Source: CAYZJV01 sp964482325
Lineage (GTDB): Bacteria > Spirochaetota > Spirochaetia > Sphaerochaetales > Sphaerochaetaceae
Reading direction: 5' to 3'
Assembly: GCA_964482325.1 (NCBI GenBank)
Contig: CAYZXD010000065.1
Coordinates: forward strand, 1 to 7,691
DNA: 7,691 bases
Under the pieces are notes generated by a model. The model made no database searches. It was not told the origin of the DNA and was given only the letters and a program-made list of their open reading frames with translations. Below are positions 1 through 6,578 of the stretch, one piece after another (position 1 is the stretch's first letter; each line of letters opens with the position of its first letter). Both the position numbers and the translations under genes were made by a program.

Positions 1-38
1 TCTTTGGACTTACCTTTTAATACAAGACAGTGTTTCAT
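1..38 (-). CDS. Start of the next gene (partial, 12 codons), possibly a glycosyltransferase
   Basis: An ATG at 38-36, 37 bases after the preceding stop, opens a frame reading MKHCLVLKGKSK to the window edge. AAAGGGA lies about 9-10 bases upstream, a good ribosome binding site, so I believe this is a real start in the same operon. A short hydrophobic strand followed by a KGxS-like turn resembles the first residues of some glycosyltransferases, but 12 residues cannot establish this. Confidence 0.55.
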   Translation of the reverse strand, partial: MKHCLVLKGKSK

Positions 39-59
39 TCGAATAATCCCTTTGTCTAT

Positions 60-73
60 CGTTGTCACCAACG
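60..73 (-). other. Small hairpin just after the sulfotransferase-like gene
   Basis: Two bases after the TAA at 78-76 the minus strand reads CGTTG-GTGA-CAACG, a perfect 5-bp stem closed by a GNRA-type tetraloop. No T-run follows, so it does not look like a rho-independent terminator. It may protect the 3' end of a processed transcript, or be chance. Confidence 0.4.
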
Positions 74-75
74 GG

Positions 76-1092
76 TTACCTATTTGTTAGAGACTGTTTG
101 ATATGTCTTCGGATCCAAGCATACACCTTTTGATGCGGGTCCTCGGCAAATTTCGATATATTCTTTGCTGATTTCTCTGGGATGAACAGCAATTCAGTTC
201 TCCAAAGATCTTGCGAAAGTCCCGAGCGTTGAAGGAAGGCCACTTGCAGTTTCTCTCTCGAGTTGTTTCGATTAGTCACAAAATCCTCAAACCAAATCTG
301 TTCGATGTGGATGGCAGGATTCCGTGTCAATAGAGATCGGGCTTGATGGAAGCTGCTTCGTTTTTCTTCATGCATTTTGATAAATACTTTTGCGGCAAGG
401 AACTTGACCAGGCACGAGTTCCACAAAACACGGAACCACCTTGTTGGCGCGATTCTCGTCATGATCTTTTGCCGTAGGTTCACGGTATGCCACAAACCTT
501 CACCGCTTGCGTATCGTTGGAATTGCTCATAGAACTGCTGTCTCGGATCTCTGTCGACGCAATACACATACACCGCTTTGAAACAAGATAAGTCGAAATA
601 ATCTAGGATCCCGAGATTCTGAGGATGAAGAAGATTATCAAATATGAGTTGCCTGCTCGGTTCCGAGTCCAAGCTCTCAAAGAGAACTTGTAGATAAGAA
701 CCCAGGATAGTTCTGATACGCTCCTCCACAGGGGTGGTATGATTCAATCGGACAAGTTCAGCGATTATCTGTTGGGCATATTCAGTGTATGTTTCCAGCA
801 ATGATTCATCACCATGAAAGTAGGAGAGGAAAGTTTTCTCGTACTGTCTTCTCTTCTCCTCAGTATATGCAGGAGGGATCTTAGCGCAGAAGAGGGATTC
901 CATCTCACCATTGATGTGTATCGGTTTTCCACCTCTGATATTTTCCAACACGTTCTGAAGTGCCCAAAGGAAAATTATCTCATCATTTCCAGCGATTTGA
1001 ACGAGCTGATGTTCCAGAAAGTAATCTAGGAGAGCTCCCGATCCGCTCCATCCGAATCCAGAAACCAGGATGAGCGTTTTATCTGTACTCAT
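76..1092 (-). CDS. Sulfotransferase-like P-loop protein
   Basis: This 338-residue protein looks like a PAPS-dependent sulfotransferase. Near the N-terminus, after strand LILVSGFG, is the loop GWSGSGALLDYFLEH (14-28), at the place of the 5'-phosphosulfate-binding loop (typically xRSGTT/SxLxxxL). Later come VYCVDRDPRQQF (176-187), matching the 3'-phosphate-binding V-x-R-D-P-R region, and IWFEDFV (266-272), like the R-Y-E-D-L element, with SAKNISKF (308-315) near the end. The usual Arg/Lys of the first loop is replaced by Trp15, so catalysis may use other residues. No signal peptide or clear membrane span is visible, which suggests a cytoplasmic enzyme acting on a glycan intermediate. Its ATG overlaps the stop of LicD-B (ATGA), strongly suggesting a shared pathway. 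The fold call is moderately secure; the acceptor, and whether it transfers sulfate at all, are unknown. Confidence 0.7.
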   Translation of the reverse strand: MSTDKTLILVSGFGWSGSGALLDYFLEHQLVQIAGNDEIIFLWALQNVLENIRGGKPIHINGEMESLFCAKIPPAYTEEKRRQYEKTFLSYFHGDESLLETYTEYAQQIIAELVRLNHTTPVEERIRTILGSYLQVLFESLDSEPSRQLIFDNLLHPQNLGILDYFDLSCFKAVYVYCVDRDPRQQFYEQFQRYASGEGLWHTVNLRQKIMTRIAPTRWFRVLWNSCLVKFLAAKVFIKMHEEKRSSFHQARSLLTRNPAIHIEQIWFEDFVTNRNNSREKLQVAFLQRSGLSQDLWRTELLFIPEKSAKNISKFAEDPHQKVYAWIRRHIKQSLTNR

Positions 1093-1889
1093 GGCTTACC
1101 CCAGTACTCAGATACTAGTTCCTCAGGTGCTTGTTGCAAGAGACACCCGTCATCACGCCAATATACCCAGTCCTTATCGGGAGTTTTCCAGTCACCATAT
1201 CTGGCAGTGAGATACTCTTCGGTTAGCTGAGGAATCGGAATATGAATCGAGCCGATCTGAAACTCTACCAATGATGTGAAAAACTCTTCCTGAATTCGCC
1301 AGGTATATGTTTTGTGAAAATATTTATAGGGCCATCGGTGTGCCCAATGATACCGGTCAAGCCTGGACTTCGAGACAATGAAAGCACCCCAGATTGGGTA
1401 GCATGAACAAAGGATGAGAATTTTTTCCAGCGGGGACATAGGTTTCTTGTCACGAAACCTCAAGGCATGTTTTTTACAACATGTGAGGAAATCTCGTGTT
1501 ACACTCGGATTTTCCTCAACCCATGGGGGAGTTGCGGAGGTACCGGGAAAATAGATCACTGTTTGGGGTGACCAAGCATACCCGTTCCAATTCGTATAGA
1601 TATGGATATGAATAGGCAGAAGTTCCTTATGCCGGTAGGATTCAAAAGTAAATCCATACACCTGCTTATGATAATATCTTGTCTTGACCGAATATCCTAA
1701 CTTCCTGATCTGAGGTTCAAGTTTATGTATGGTTTCAACCGAATCATCCCAAGCTCCAAAATCGATATCGCTATCCCAATCGATTAGCTGTTTATTCCGA
1801 TAGAGTCCCAATAGCGTACCACTATCAGCCCAAAAAGGTATGTGATGTTCCCGGAGAAGGGCTAGGATCGGCTCAAGTTTTTCAATCAT
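1089..1889 (-). CDS. LicD-family transferase B, diverged paralogue of A
   Basis: This 266-residue protein is a second LicD-family member, collinear with its neighbour: SGTLLGLYR (23-31), WDSDIDFG (38-45), LPIHIHIY (91-98), a hydrophobic segment about 155-173, YTWRI (195-199), YGDWKTP (231-237) and WVYWRDDG (241-248). The shared marks over the whole length show an old tandem duplication. The metal-binding motif differs: WDDDID in the other copy is WDSDID here. The DxD pair expected to bind metal is kept, so activity is still likely, but the change could alter donor or acceptor choice. Two transferases may place the same phosphonate on two sugars, or two different groups. A strong AGGAG lies 5 bases before the ATG, formed by the end of the upstream gene. 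Its TGA overlaps the next ATG (ATGA). Family is secure; specificity is unknown. Confidence 0.9.
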   Translation of the reverse strand: MIEKLEPILALLREHHIPFWADSGTLLGLYRNKQLIDWDSDIDFGAWDDSVETIHKLEPQIRKLGYSVKTRYYHKQVYGFTFESYRHKELLPIHIHIYTNWNGYAWSPQTVIYFPGTSATPPWVEENPSVTRDFLTCCKKHALRFRDKKPMSPLEKILILCSCYPIWGAFIVSKSRLDRYHWAHRWPYKYFHKTYTWRIQEEFFTSLVEFQIGSIHIPIPQLTEEYLTARYGDWKTPDKDWVYWRDDGCLLQQAPEELVSEYWGKP

Positions 1890-1890
1890 G

Positions 1891-2691
1891 TTATCTCCTC
1901 TTCCCTAGTACCGGGGACTCATCATATATGGAACCATCATCACGCCAATACACCCAATGTTGATTCGGGGTGGTCCAGTTTCCATAGCGTAGTTGGAGGT
2001 ACACCGAAGGCTTGCTAGGAATATAAAAGCTATGCTCACCGATGTTAAAAGTCTCCAATTTCAAGAAAAAATTTGCAGGTATTTTCCAAGTATACATTTG
2101 GTAAATCAACCTAAAAGGCCAGAAAGTTTCCCATTTTTTTCTATCCAAAGGCTCTTTCAGGATATAGAACAATCCCCAGATACCCATACACAGCGTACGT
2201 GCCAACAGCGCGTGGTACCAGGTTGGATCTCCATCGAACTGTCGCTTCGCAAATTTTTTACACCAGAGCAGGAAATCTCTAGTCTTTGAAGGATGCTCTG
2301 TGACCCACGAGGGTTGGGCTGCAGGCTTTGGTTGGCAGGCGACTACTTGCGGTGCCCATGCGAGATCATTGTCGAGATAATACCCGTGTATATGTATGGG
2401 CAAGGAATGGTCGGATGAGCTCGAAGTGATGGTCAGGCTGTACATCTGTTTGTCATATATTTGTTTTTTTACTTGCAATCCTTCTGAATTCAGGAGGTTC
2501 GTATGGTAGTGCAACTTAATGAGATCTTGTTGCCACATGCCGATATCGATATCATCATCCCACGAGATAAGCGATCCGTCGCGATACAGTCCAAGCAATG
2601 TACCGCTGTCTATCCAATAGGGGAGTCCCAAATCATTACAGATCCGAATAAATGGTTTCAAACTGTTTCCCAATGAATTCTCGATGTTCAT
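1891..2691 (-). CDS. LicD-family transferase A
   Basis: This 266-residue protein belongs to the LicD/fukutin family, nucleotidyltransferase-fold enzymes that move phosphocholine-type groups from a CDP or CMP carrier onto glycans. The core is SGTLLGLYR (29-37) followed by the metal-binding WDDDIDIG (44-51). Further conserved points shared with its neighbour are LPIHIHGYY (97-105), a hydrophobic segment about 160-179, and a C-terminal YGNWTTP (236-242) plus WVYWRDDG (246-253). In this operon the donor is expected to be CMP-HEP and the acceptor a glycan or glycolipid on the inner face of the membrane. The start at 2691 is preferred because GAAGGA lies 8 bases upstream and the previous stop overlaps it as ATGA; an in-frame ATG at 2733 has no good site. 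Its last codons (Lys-Arg-Arg) also form the ribosome binding site of LicD-B. Family is secure; substrate is inferred. Confidence 0.9.
   Translation of the reverse strand: MNIENSLGNSLKPFIRICNDLGLPYWIDSGTLLGLYRDGSLISWDDDIDIGMWQQDLIKLHYHTNLLNSEGLQVKKQIYDKQMYSLTITSSSSDHSLPIHIHGYYLDNDLAWAPQVVACQPKPAAQPSWVTEHPSKTRDFLLWCKKFAKRQFDGDPTWYHALLARTLCMGIWGLFYILKEPLDRKKWETFWPFRLIYQMYTWKIPANFFLKLETFNIGEHSFYIPSKPSVYLQLRYGNWTTPNQHWVYWRDDGSIYDESPVLGKRR
1895..1899 (-). promoter_or_regulatory. Ribosome binding site for LicD-B
   Basis: AGGAG on the minus strand, 5 bases before the ATG at 1889, is the strongest Shine-Dalgarno match in the window. It is made of the last Arg codons of LicD-A, tying the two genes together. 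Confidence 0.75.
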
Positions 2692-2960
2692 GCTGAAATT
2701 CCTTCTAAATGATGATCCATCATGCCTATCCATCTTACTTGCACACCCTTACGGTAGGGTTGGAGAACAGCGTACATGACCGATGCTCTCGGAAAAATTG
2801 AGGTTCGTTCCATGTGAACAGCTCGCCAGACAATGTTTTCGAAACCATAGCATGAACAACAGGCGACAACAACCACAGTGTGGTTCCACGGAGAATCGTA
2901 AAACATGAGCTGACCTTGAGATGCGCCAGAAAAACTTGTTTGATGACCGACTGCTATCAT
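2688..2960 (-). CDS. Small protein of unknown function (90 aa), ATGA overlaps at both ends
   Basis: I do not recognise this 90-residue protein. It fills the only sizeable space between the reductase and the first LicD gene. Its ATG shares ATGA with the reductase stop, and its TGA shares ATGA with the best start of LicD-A, so it fits its neighbours exactly on both sides; the same junction type occurs between LicD-B and the sulfotransferase-like gene. The sequence has a short hydrophobic stretch, HTVVVVACCSC (27-37), with three cysteines (34, 35, 37), a central WRAVHMER (45-52) and a basic PYRKGVQVRW (68-77). There is no signal peptide and the hydrophobic run is too short for a clear membrane span. 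No separate ribosome binding site is evident at its start, so it would depend on coupling. Doubt remains because the other two minus-strand frames are also open here; a remnant of a larger gene is the main alternative. Confidence 0.5.
   Translation of the reverse strand: MIAVGHQTSFSGASQGQLMFYDSPWNHTVVVVACCSCYGFENIVWRAVHMERTSIFPRASVMYAVLQPYRKGVQVRWIGMMDHHLEGISA
2700..2705 (-). promoter_or_regulatory. Ribosome binding site deciding the LicD-A start
   Basis: GAAGGA on the minus strand lies 8 bases before the ATG at 2691. It marks that ATG as the start of LicD-A in preference to the in-frame ATG at 2733, and it lies within the last codons of the small upstream gene. Confidence 0.75.
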
Positions 2961-4105
2961 CTTCCCAGAATTTTTTGATACAGACCGATGATCTGATCTT
3001 TCGTAAGTCCGACAGGGTTGTTCCCCAATCGTGCACCCATGGATTCGATGTCCTCGGAGATAATCGCGGATACGTTATCGATCGGACCAATCTTCGCCAC
3101 TTCGGGATTTACAAAACGTTCTATCATGTTGATGAGCTTTTCTCGAAGGCTCTCATAGGAGTCACATCCGAACGCACCGAGGAAGAGGCTCTTCTCCTCC
3201 ACTGCATTCCAGTTCAACGCAAGAACCTCGACCATCGACATCGAGACGGCAATGCCGTGAGGTAGTCCGAATCTCGCAGTCAACGGATAGCTCAGAGCGT
3301 GGCACGCAGTCGTACGCGTCTGGGAGAAGGCGAGGCCGGCAAAAACCGAACCCAAACACATGCCACGTCGTGCATCGATATCCTTCGGATTGTCGACCGC
3401 GGCTTCAAGATTCTTGATGACCTCCGAGATAGCCTGTGCCGCGAGTCGTCTGACAATCGGGTTGGACTTGCTCGACCAGTAGGCTTCCACCGCGTGACTC
3501 ATCGCATCCAAACCAGTAGAGACCGTAAGGCGGGCATCCAAGCCGAGAGTCAACTCAAGGTCGACCCATGACTCGGTCGGGTAGAGATCGTCCCGTTCGA
3601 CCGAGAACTTTTTCTTGTTCACCATGTCCCAGATTGTAGCCCACTTGGTCAGTTCAGAGCCGGTTCCCGCGGTGGATGGGAGAGCGATAAAGCGCACTGG
3701 AGCCTTGTCGAGTTTCAGATAGGATTTGTTGGAAACCATCTCTAGAATCGTCTGTTCATCCAGATCATGGGGAGCTCTATCAAGCGCGATCAATATCTTT
3801 GCCACATCGATCACGCTTCCTCCACCAAGTGCTACGACTGTTTCCGGTAATGTACCAAGCTCTTTTCTGATTTTTACCAATTGCTTCACCGATGGATTGC
3901 TCTCTATCCCGGTGAGGAGTTTCACATTTGATATGTTCGACAACTTGTGCTGCAGCACACCCTCCGGATCACAGCTACTCACGGCGCTTCCCGAGTAGAT
4001 GAAGAGCACTGACTTCTCATTTCCTGTTATATGTAGCAACCGATCCCTCCATGCTCCTGGTTCGAGAAATGAGACTGAAACCGGGTTGAAAAATGAACTT
4101 TCCAT
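2957..4105 (-). CDS. Iron-type alcohol dehydrogenase, probable phosphonoacetaldehyde reductase (HEP-forming)
   Basis: This 382-residue group III (iron-containing) alcohol dehydrogenase very likely reduces phosphonoacetaldehyde to 2-hydroxyethylphosphonate with NAD(P)H. The Rossmann-type half has GGGSVID (94-100) and PSTAGTGSE (143-151). The helical metal-binding half has GLDAMSHAVEAYW (198-210), ACHALSYPL (267-275) and GLPHGIAVSM (280-289), giving intact predicted metal ligands Asp200, His204, His269 and His283. The family is shared by FomC, PhpC and DhpG, the reductases of the fosfomycin, phosphinothricin and dehydrophos pathways. The position directly after the decarboxylase, with no aminotransferase in the window, supports this role. 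AAGGA lies 9 bases upstream of the start. Its TGA overlaps the ATG of the next small gene (ATGA). Family assignment is very secure; the exact substrate is inferred from context. Confidence 0.92.
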   Translation of the reverse strand: MESSFFNPVSVSFLEPGAWRDRLLHITGNEKSVLFIYSGSAVSSCDPEGVLQHKLSNISNVKLLTGIESNPSVKQLVKIRKELGTLPETVVALGGGSVIDVAKILIALDRAPHDLDEQTILEMVSNKSYLKLDKAPVRFIALPSTAGTGSELTKWATIWDMVNKKKFSVERDDLYPTESWVDLELTLGLDARLTVSTGLDAMSHAVEAYWSSKSNPIVRRLAAQAISEVIKNLEAAVDNPKDIDARRGMCLGSVFAGLAFSQTRTTACHALSYPLTARFGLPHGIAVSMSMVEVLALNWNAVEEKSLFLGAFGCDSYESLREKLINMIERFVNPEVAKIGPIDNVSAIISEDIESMGARLGNNPVGLTKDQIIGLYQKILGR

Positions 4106-4106
4106 A

Positions 4107-5252
4107 TCATTGGTTCCTTTGCAAGCTTTCCATGAAAGCCCTTTTATTATCTTGGGGAGTGGTATCAGGGCGTATCAAATCGGCACGGGAGCCTGAAGAA
4201 ACTTTGATTTCTATAAACGTCAGCATGGGCTGTTCTGAGATCTGCTGTAACACATTTGCAAGCTGCGTTTCCGTCTCGATCCTTGCGACTTGAGGGTAAC
4301 CGCACGCTCGAGCGATCTGGCAGAGATCGATCTCATGTGCGACCGTCGGCATGCCACCGACCGACTCATGCGAGCCGTTGTTTAAGATCACATGCACCAA
4401 GTTTGATGGGTTCGCTTGTCCGATCGTCGCCAAGCTTCCCATATGCATCAATACCGCGCCATCTCCGTCGAGACACCACACCCGCTTCTCCGGATGATTC
4501 AGACTGACCGTGAGTGCGATCGCGCTCGCGTGTCCCATGGAACCGACAGTCAGGAATTCATGACCTCTGTGCGGGTTGTTGGTCTGCCTCCGATGCTCGA
4601 ACAATTCGCGTGATATCTTTCCGGTGGTAGAGACAATATAATCATCACCACCCAACGCATCTGACAACTTTGCGATCACCGACTCACGGCTCATTGTTGC
4701 CTGAACAGCTGGAAAAACACTTCGGGGCGCTTCGAACGCTCCTTTTCGAACTACCAGTGCAACGCTCTTGCCTTCATGCAGAGCATGCTTGAAGCTTCCG
4801 TCAAATGTCGCGGAGAGCTCTTCCCATGTGGTCTTTTTATCCAGGATCAGGTACGGGATGTCTAGTACATCCAGCAAATCACAGGTAATCCCACCTTGCT
4901 TCACGTGCTGTGGCTCATCATGCACACCGGGTTCGCCTCTCCAACCGACCAAATAGACGACCGGGATTCCGTAGACAGCAGGATCGGTGAGACTTGTTGC
5001 CGGGTTGACTGCATTGCCAAGACCGGAGTTTTGCAGGTAGACAAGGGGCGTGTTTCCCGTCGCCAGATGGTAACCAGCTCCGAGGGCGACCGCATTCCCC
5101 TCGTTGACAGCAACCATATGGTGTGCGTTCGCAGATCCATAGCGTCCGAACAGCGCAATGCAGAATGATTGGAGCAGGGAGTCGGGTACTCCCGCGAAGA
5201 AATTGATGTCTTGCTCCTCCAGAAAATTGAGAAAACGTTCGGGTGAAATCAT
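4107..5252 (-). CDS. aepY: Phosphonopyruvate decarboxylase (thiamine diphosphate-dependent)
   Basis: This 381-residue enzyme decarboxylates phosphonopyruvate to phosphonoacetaldehyde, the irreversible step that drives the unfavourable PEP mutase reaction. The N-terminal Pyr domain shows FAGVPDSLL (19-27), the cofactor-activating Glu in NEGNAVALGAGYHLATG (50-66), NSGLGNAVNP (75-84) and GWRGEPGVHDEPQH (103-116). The C-terminal PP domain carries the thiamine diphosphate motif, beginning GDGAVLMHMGSL at 263 and ending in NN at 291-292. Length and motifs are typical of the two-domain short decarboxylases of phosphonate pathways; sulfopyruvate decarboxylase is the main look-alike, but the PEP mutase next door settles it. 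AGGAG lies 9 bases before the start. Its TGA is one base from the start of the reductase gene, so the two are likely translated together. Confidence 0.95.
   Translation of the reverse strand: MISPERFLNFLEEQDINFFAGVPDSLLQSFCIALFGRYGSANAHHMVAVNEGNAVALGAGYHLATGNTPLVYLQNSGLGNAVNPATSLTDPAVYGIPVVYLVGWRGEPGVHDEPQHVKQGGITCDLLDVLDIPYLILDKKTTWEELSATFDGSFKHALHEGKSVALVVRKGAFEAPRSVFPAVQATMSRESVIAKLSDALGGDDYIVSTTGKISRELFEHRRQTNNPHRGHEFLTVGSMGHASAIALTVSLNHPEKRVWCLDGDGAVLMHMGSLATIGQANPSNLVHVILNNGSHESVGGMPTVAHEIDLCQIARACGYPQVARIETETQLANVLQQISEQPMLTFIEIKVSSGSRADLIRPDTTPQDNKRAFMESLQRNQ
4115..4119 (-). promoter_or_regulatory. Ribosome binding site for the reductase gene
   Basis: AAGGA on the minus strand lies 9 bases before the ATG at 4105, inside the last codons of the decarboxylase gene. 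It supports translation coupled across the one-base gap. Confidence 0.6.
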
Positions 5253-5269
5253 ACCGTTAGGCTCCTATT

Positions 5270-6574
5270 TTATTCACCGCCAGGAATTAGGCGGATGACT
5301 TCCTTGATTGGCAAGCACAGTTCACTTGCCTCGAGGCAGCGTCCATGCTCCAGGATCGACTCCGCTGTCTTCTTCATCGCAGGGAAAGCACTTCGTATCA
5401 AGTGGTTCGCATAGATGACGATCCGAACACCATGTTCCTGAAGTTCCGACTCATAGGATGAGGAGAAGGAAGAGGGAACGACAATGATGGGAACCTTGGG
5501 GTATTCAGCACGGAAGATATCGCAAAACTCATAAACCTCCGAAGGATCTTTCTTTCTGCTGTGAATCATGATGCCATCGGCTCCCGCCTGCACATAGGCT
5601 CTCGCTCGAGTGAGAGCGTCCACCATCCCTTGATCGAGGATGAGGCTCTCGATCCGGGCGATGATCATGAAGTCCCGCGTCTTCTGCGCCTGCTTGCCCG
5701 CGGTGATCTTGCGACAGAAATTATCGATCGTATCCTGTTGCTGATCGACCTCGGTTCCGAACAGGGAATTCTTTTTCAAACCTACTTTGTCTTCGATGAT
5801 CACCGCTGACACACCGATGCGTTCCAAAGTTTTGATATTGAAGACAAAGTGCTCGATCTGCCCGCCGGTATCACCATCAAGAATGATTGGTTTCGTGGTT
5901 ACTTCCATGATCTGGTTGATTGTATCGAGTCGGCTGGTCATGTCGACCAACTCTATATCAGGCTTCCCCTTGGCCGTAGAGTCACAGAGCGAGGATATCC
6001 ACATTGCATCAAATCCGTGGATCTCGTTCTCCTTGACCACCCGGGTATTCTCGACGATCAACCCGGTCAACCCATTGTGGGCCTCGAGGACACGAACCAT
6101 CGGTTTGACTTTCAGTAGGTTCGCCAGTCTTGCGCGACGTTGCTCGGGAAGGACTCCCTCCGCATCCATTTTTATGCGAAGACGCTCGATGCTCACACCC
6201 TCGGTATAGGGTATCTCGACTAGCTGTCCGTTCCATTCAGCAAGGGTTGCGATCACCTTCTCTCGGATGCTGGATTGAATACCGCTTCTCCAGTCATCCC
6301 CATGCACCACATAGTCGGGCTTCAGGAGCCGGAGGTTCTCTTCATAATCGAGAGATGTCTGGGCAATCACGTGTGAGACCCCCACCAGGTTGCCGATGAT
6401 CTCCATCCGCTCCCTTAGGTGCATCAATGGGTAGCGTTTGTACGAAGCAATAGCCTCGTCGGTGAGGACGCCGACTGTGAGCTCTCCCAAGGCTGCCGCC
6501 CGCTTGATCAGATTTATGTGGCCATTGTGGATGATATCGGCACTCATCGCCACGTAGACTGTTTTCTTATCCAT
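5270..6574 (-). CDS. aepX: Bifunctional cytidylyltransferase-like domain / phosphoenolpyruvate mutase
   Basis: This 434-residue fusion starts phosphonate synthesis. Residues 1-135 are a cytidylyltransferase-fold domain with the HNGH motif (16-19), KRYP (46-49) and HGDDW (91-95). Residues about 155-434 are PEP mutase, which rearranges PEP to phosphonopyruvate. The mutase part has DGDTGG (233-238, Mg-binding Asp), the diagnostic EDKVGLKKNS (261-270), ARIESL (306-311) and GADGIMIHS (331-339). These separate it from isocitrate lyase-type relatives and predict an active mutase. The layout matches Fom1 of Streptomyces, in which the N-terminal domain cytidylylates HEP. Here the late motif usually written GIST(T/S) or GISST reads GVSIERL (126-132), so the first domain may be weakened. 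I chose the start at 6574 because GGAG lies 7 bases upstream and the domain begins at once; an upstream ATG (6655) would overlap the previous gene. A 17-base gap leads to the decarboxylase gene. Confidence 0.96.
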   Translation of the reverse strand: MDKKTVYVAMSADIIHNGHINLIKRAAALGELTVGVLTDEAIASYKRYPLMHLRERMEIIGNLVGVSHVIAQTSLDYEENLRLLKPDYVVHGDDWRSGIQSSIREKVIATLAEWNGQLVEIPYTEGVSIERLRIKMDAEGVLPEQRRARLANLLKVKPMVRVLEAHNGLTGLIVENTRVVKENEIHGFDAMWISSLCDSTAKGKPDIELVDMTSRLDTINQIMEVTTKPIILDGDTGGQIEHFVFNIKTLERIGVSAVIIEDKVGLKKNSLFGTEVDQQQDTIDNFCRKITAGKQAQKTRDFMIIARIESLILDQGMVDALTRARAYVQAGADGIMIHSRKKDPSEVYEFCDIFRAEYPKVPIIVVPSSFSSSYESELQEHGVRIVIYANHLIRSAFPAMKKTAESILEHGRCLEASELCLPIKEVIRLIPGGE

Positions 6575-6578
6575 ACAT

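Noticed and set aside
60..73. Rho-independent terminator after the sulfotransferase-like gene
   Set aside because: The stem is only 5 bp and no T-run follows; a further gene start with a good ribosome binding site comes just after.
2692..2733. Longer LicD-A start adding 14 residues
   Set aside because: No ribosome binding site at 2733, while GAAGGA and an ATGA overlap support 2691.
2749..3090. Minus-strand open frame of 113 codons overlapping the reductase end
   Set aside because: It overlaps over 130 bases of clear reductase coding sequence and has no ribosome binding site; the 90-codon frame fits the neighbours far better.
5787..6209. Plus-strand open frame of 140 codons
   Set aside because: It is antisense to the PEP mutase coding region, whose motifs are unmistakable; no domain or good start context seen. 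Other plus-strand open frames in the window are rejected for the same reason.
2957..6574. Fosfomycin or phosphinothricin type antibiotic cluster
   Set aside because: The first three steps are shared, but no HEP methylase, epoxidase or HEP dioxygenase is present; LicD genes point to glycan attachment.
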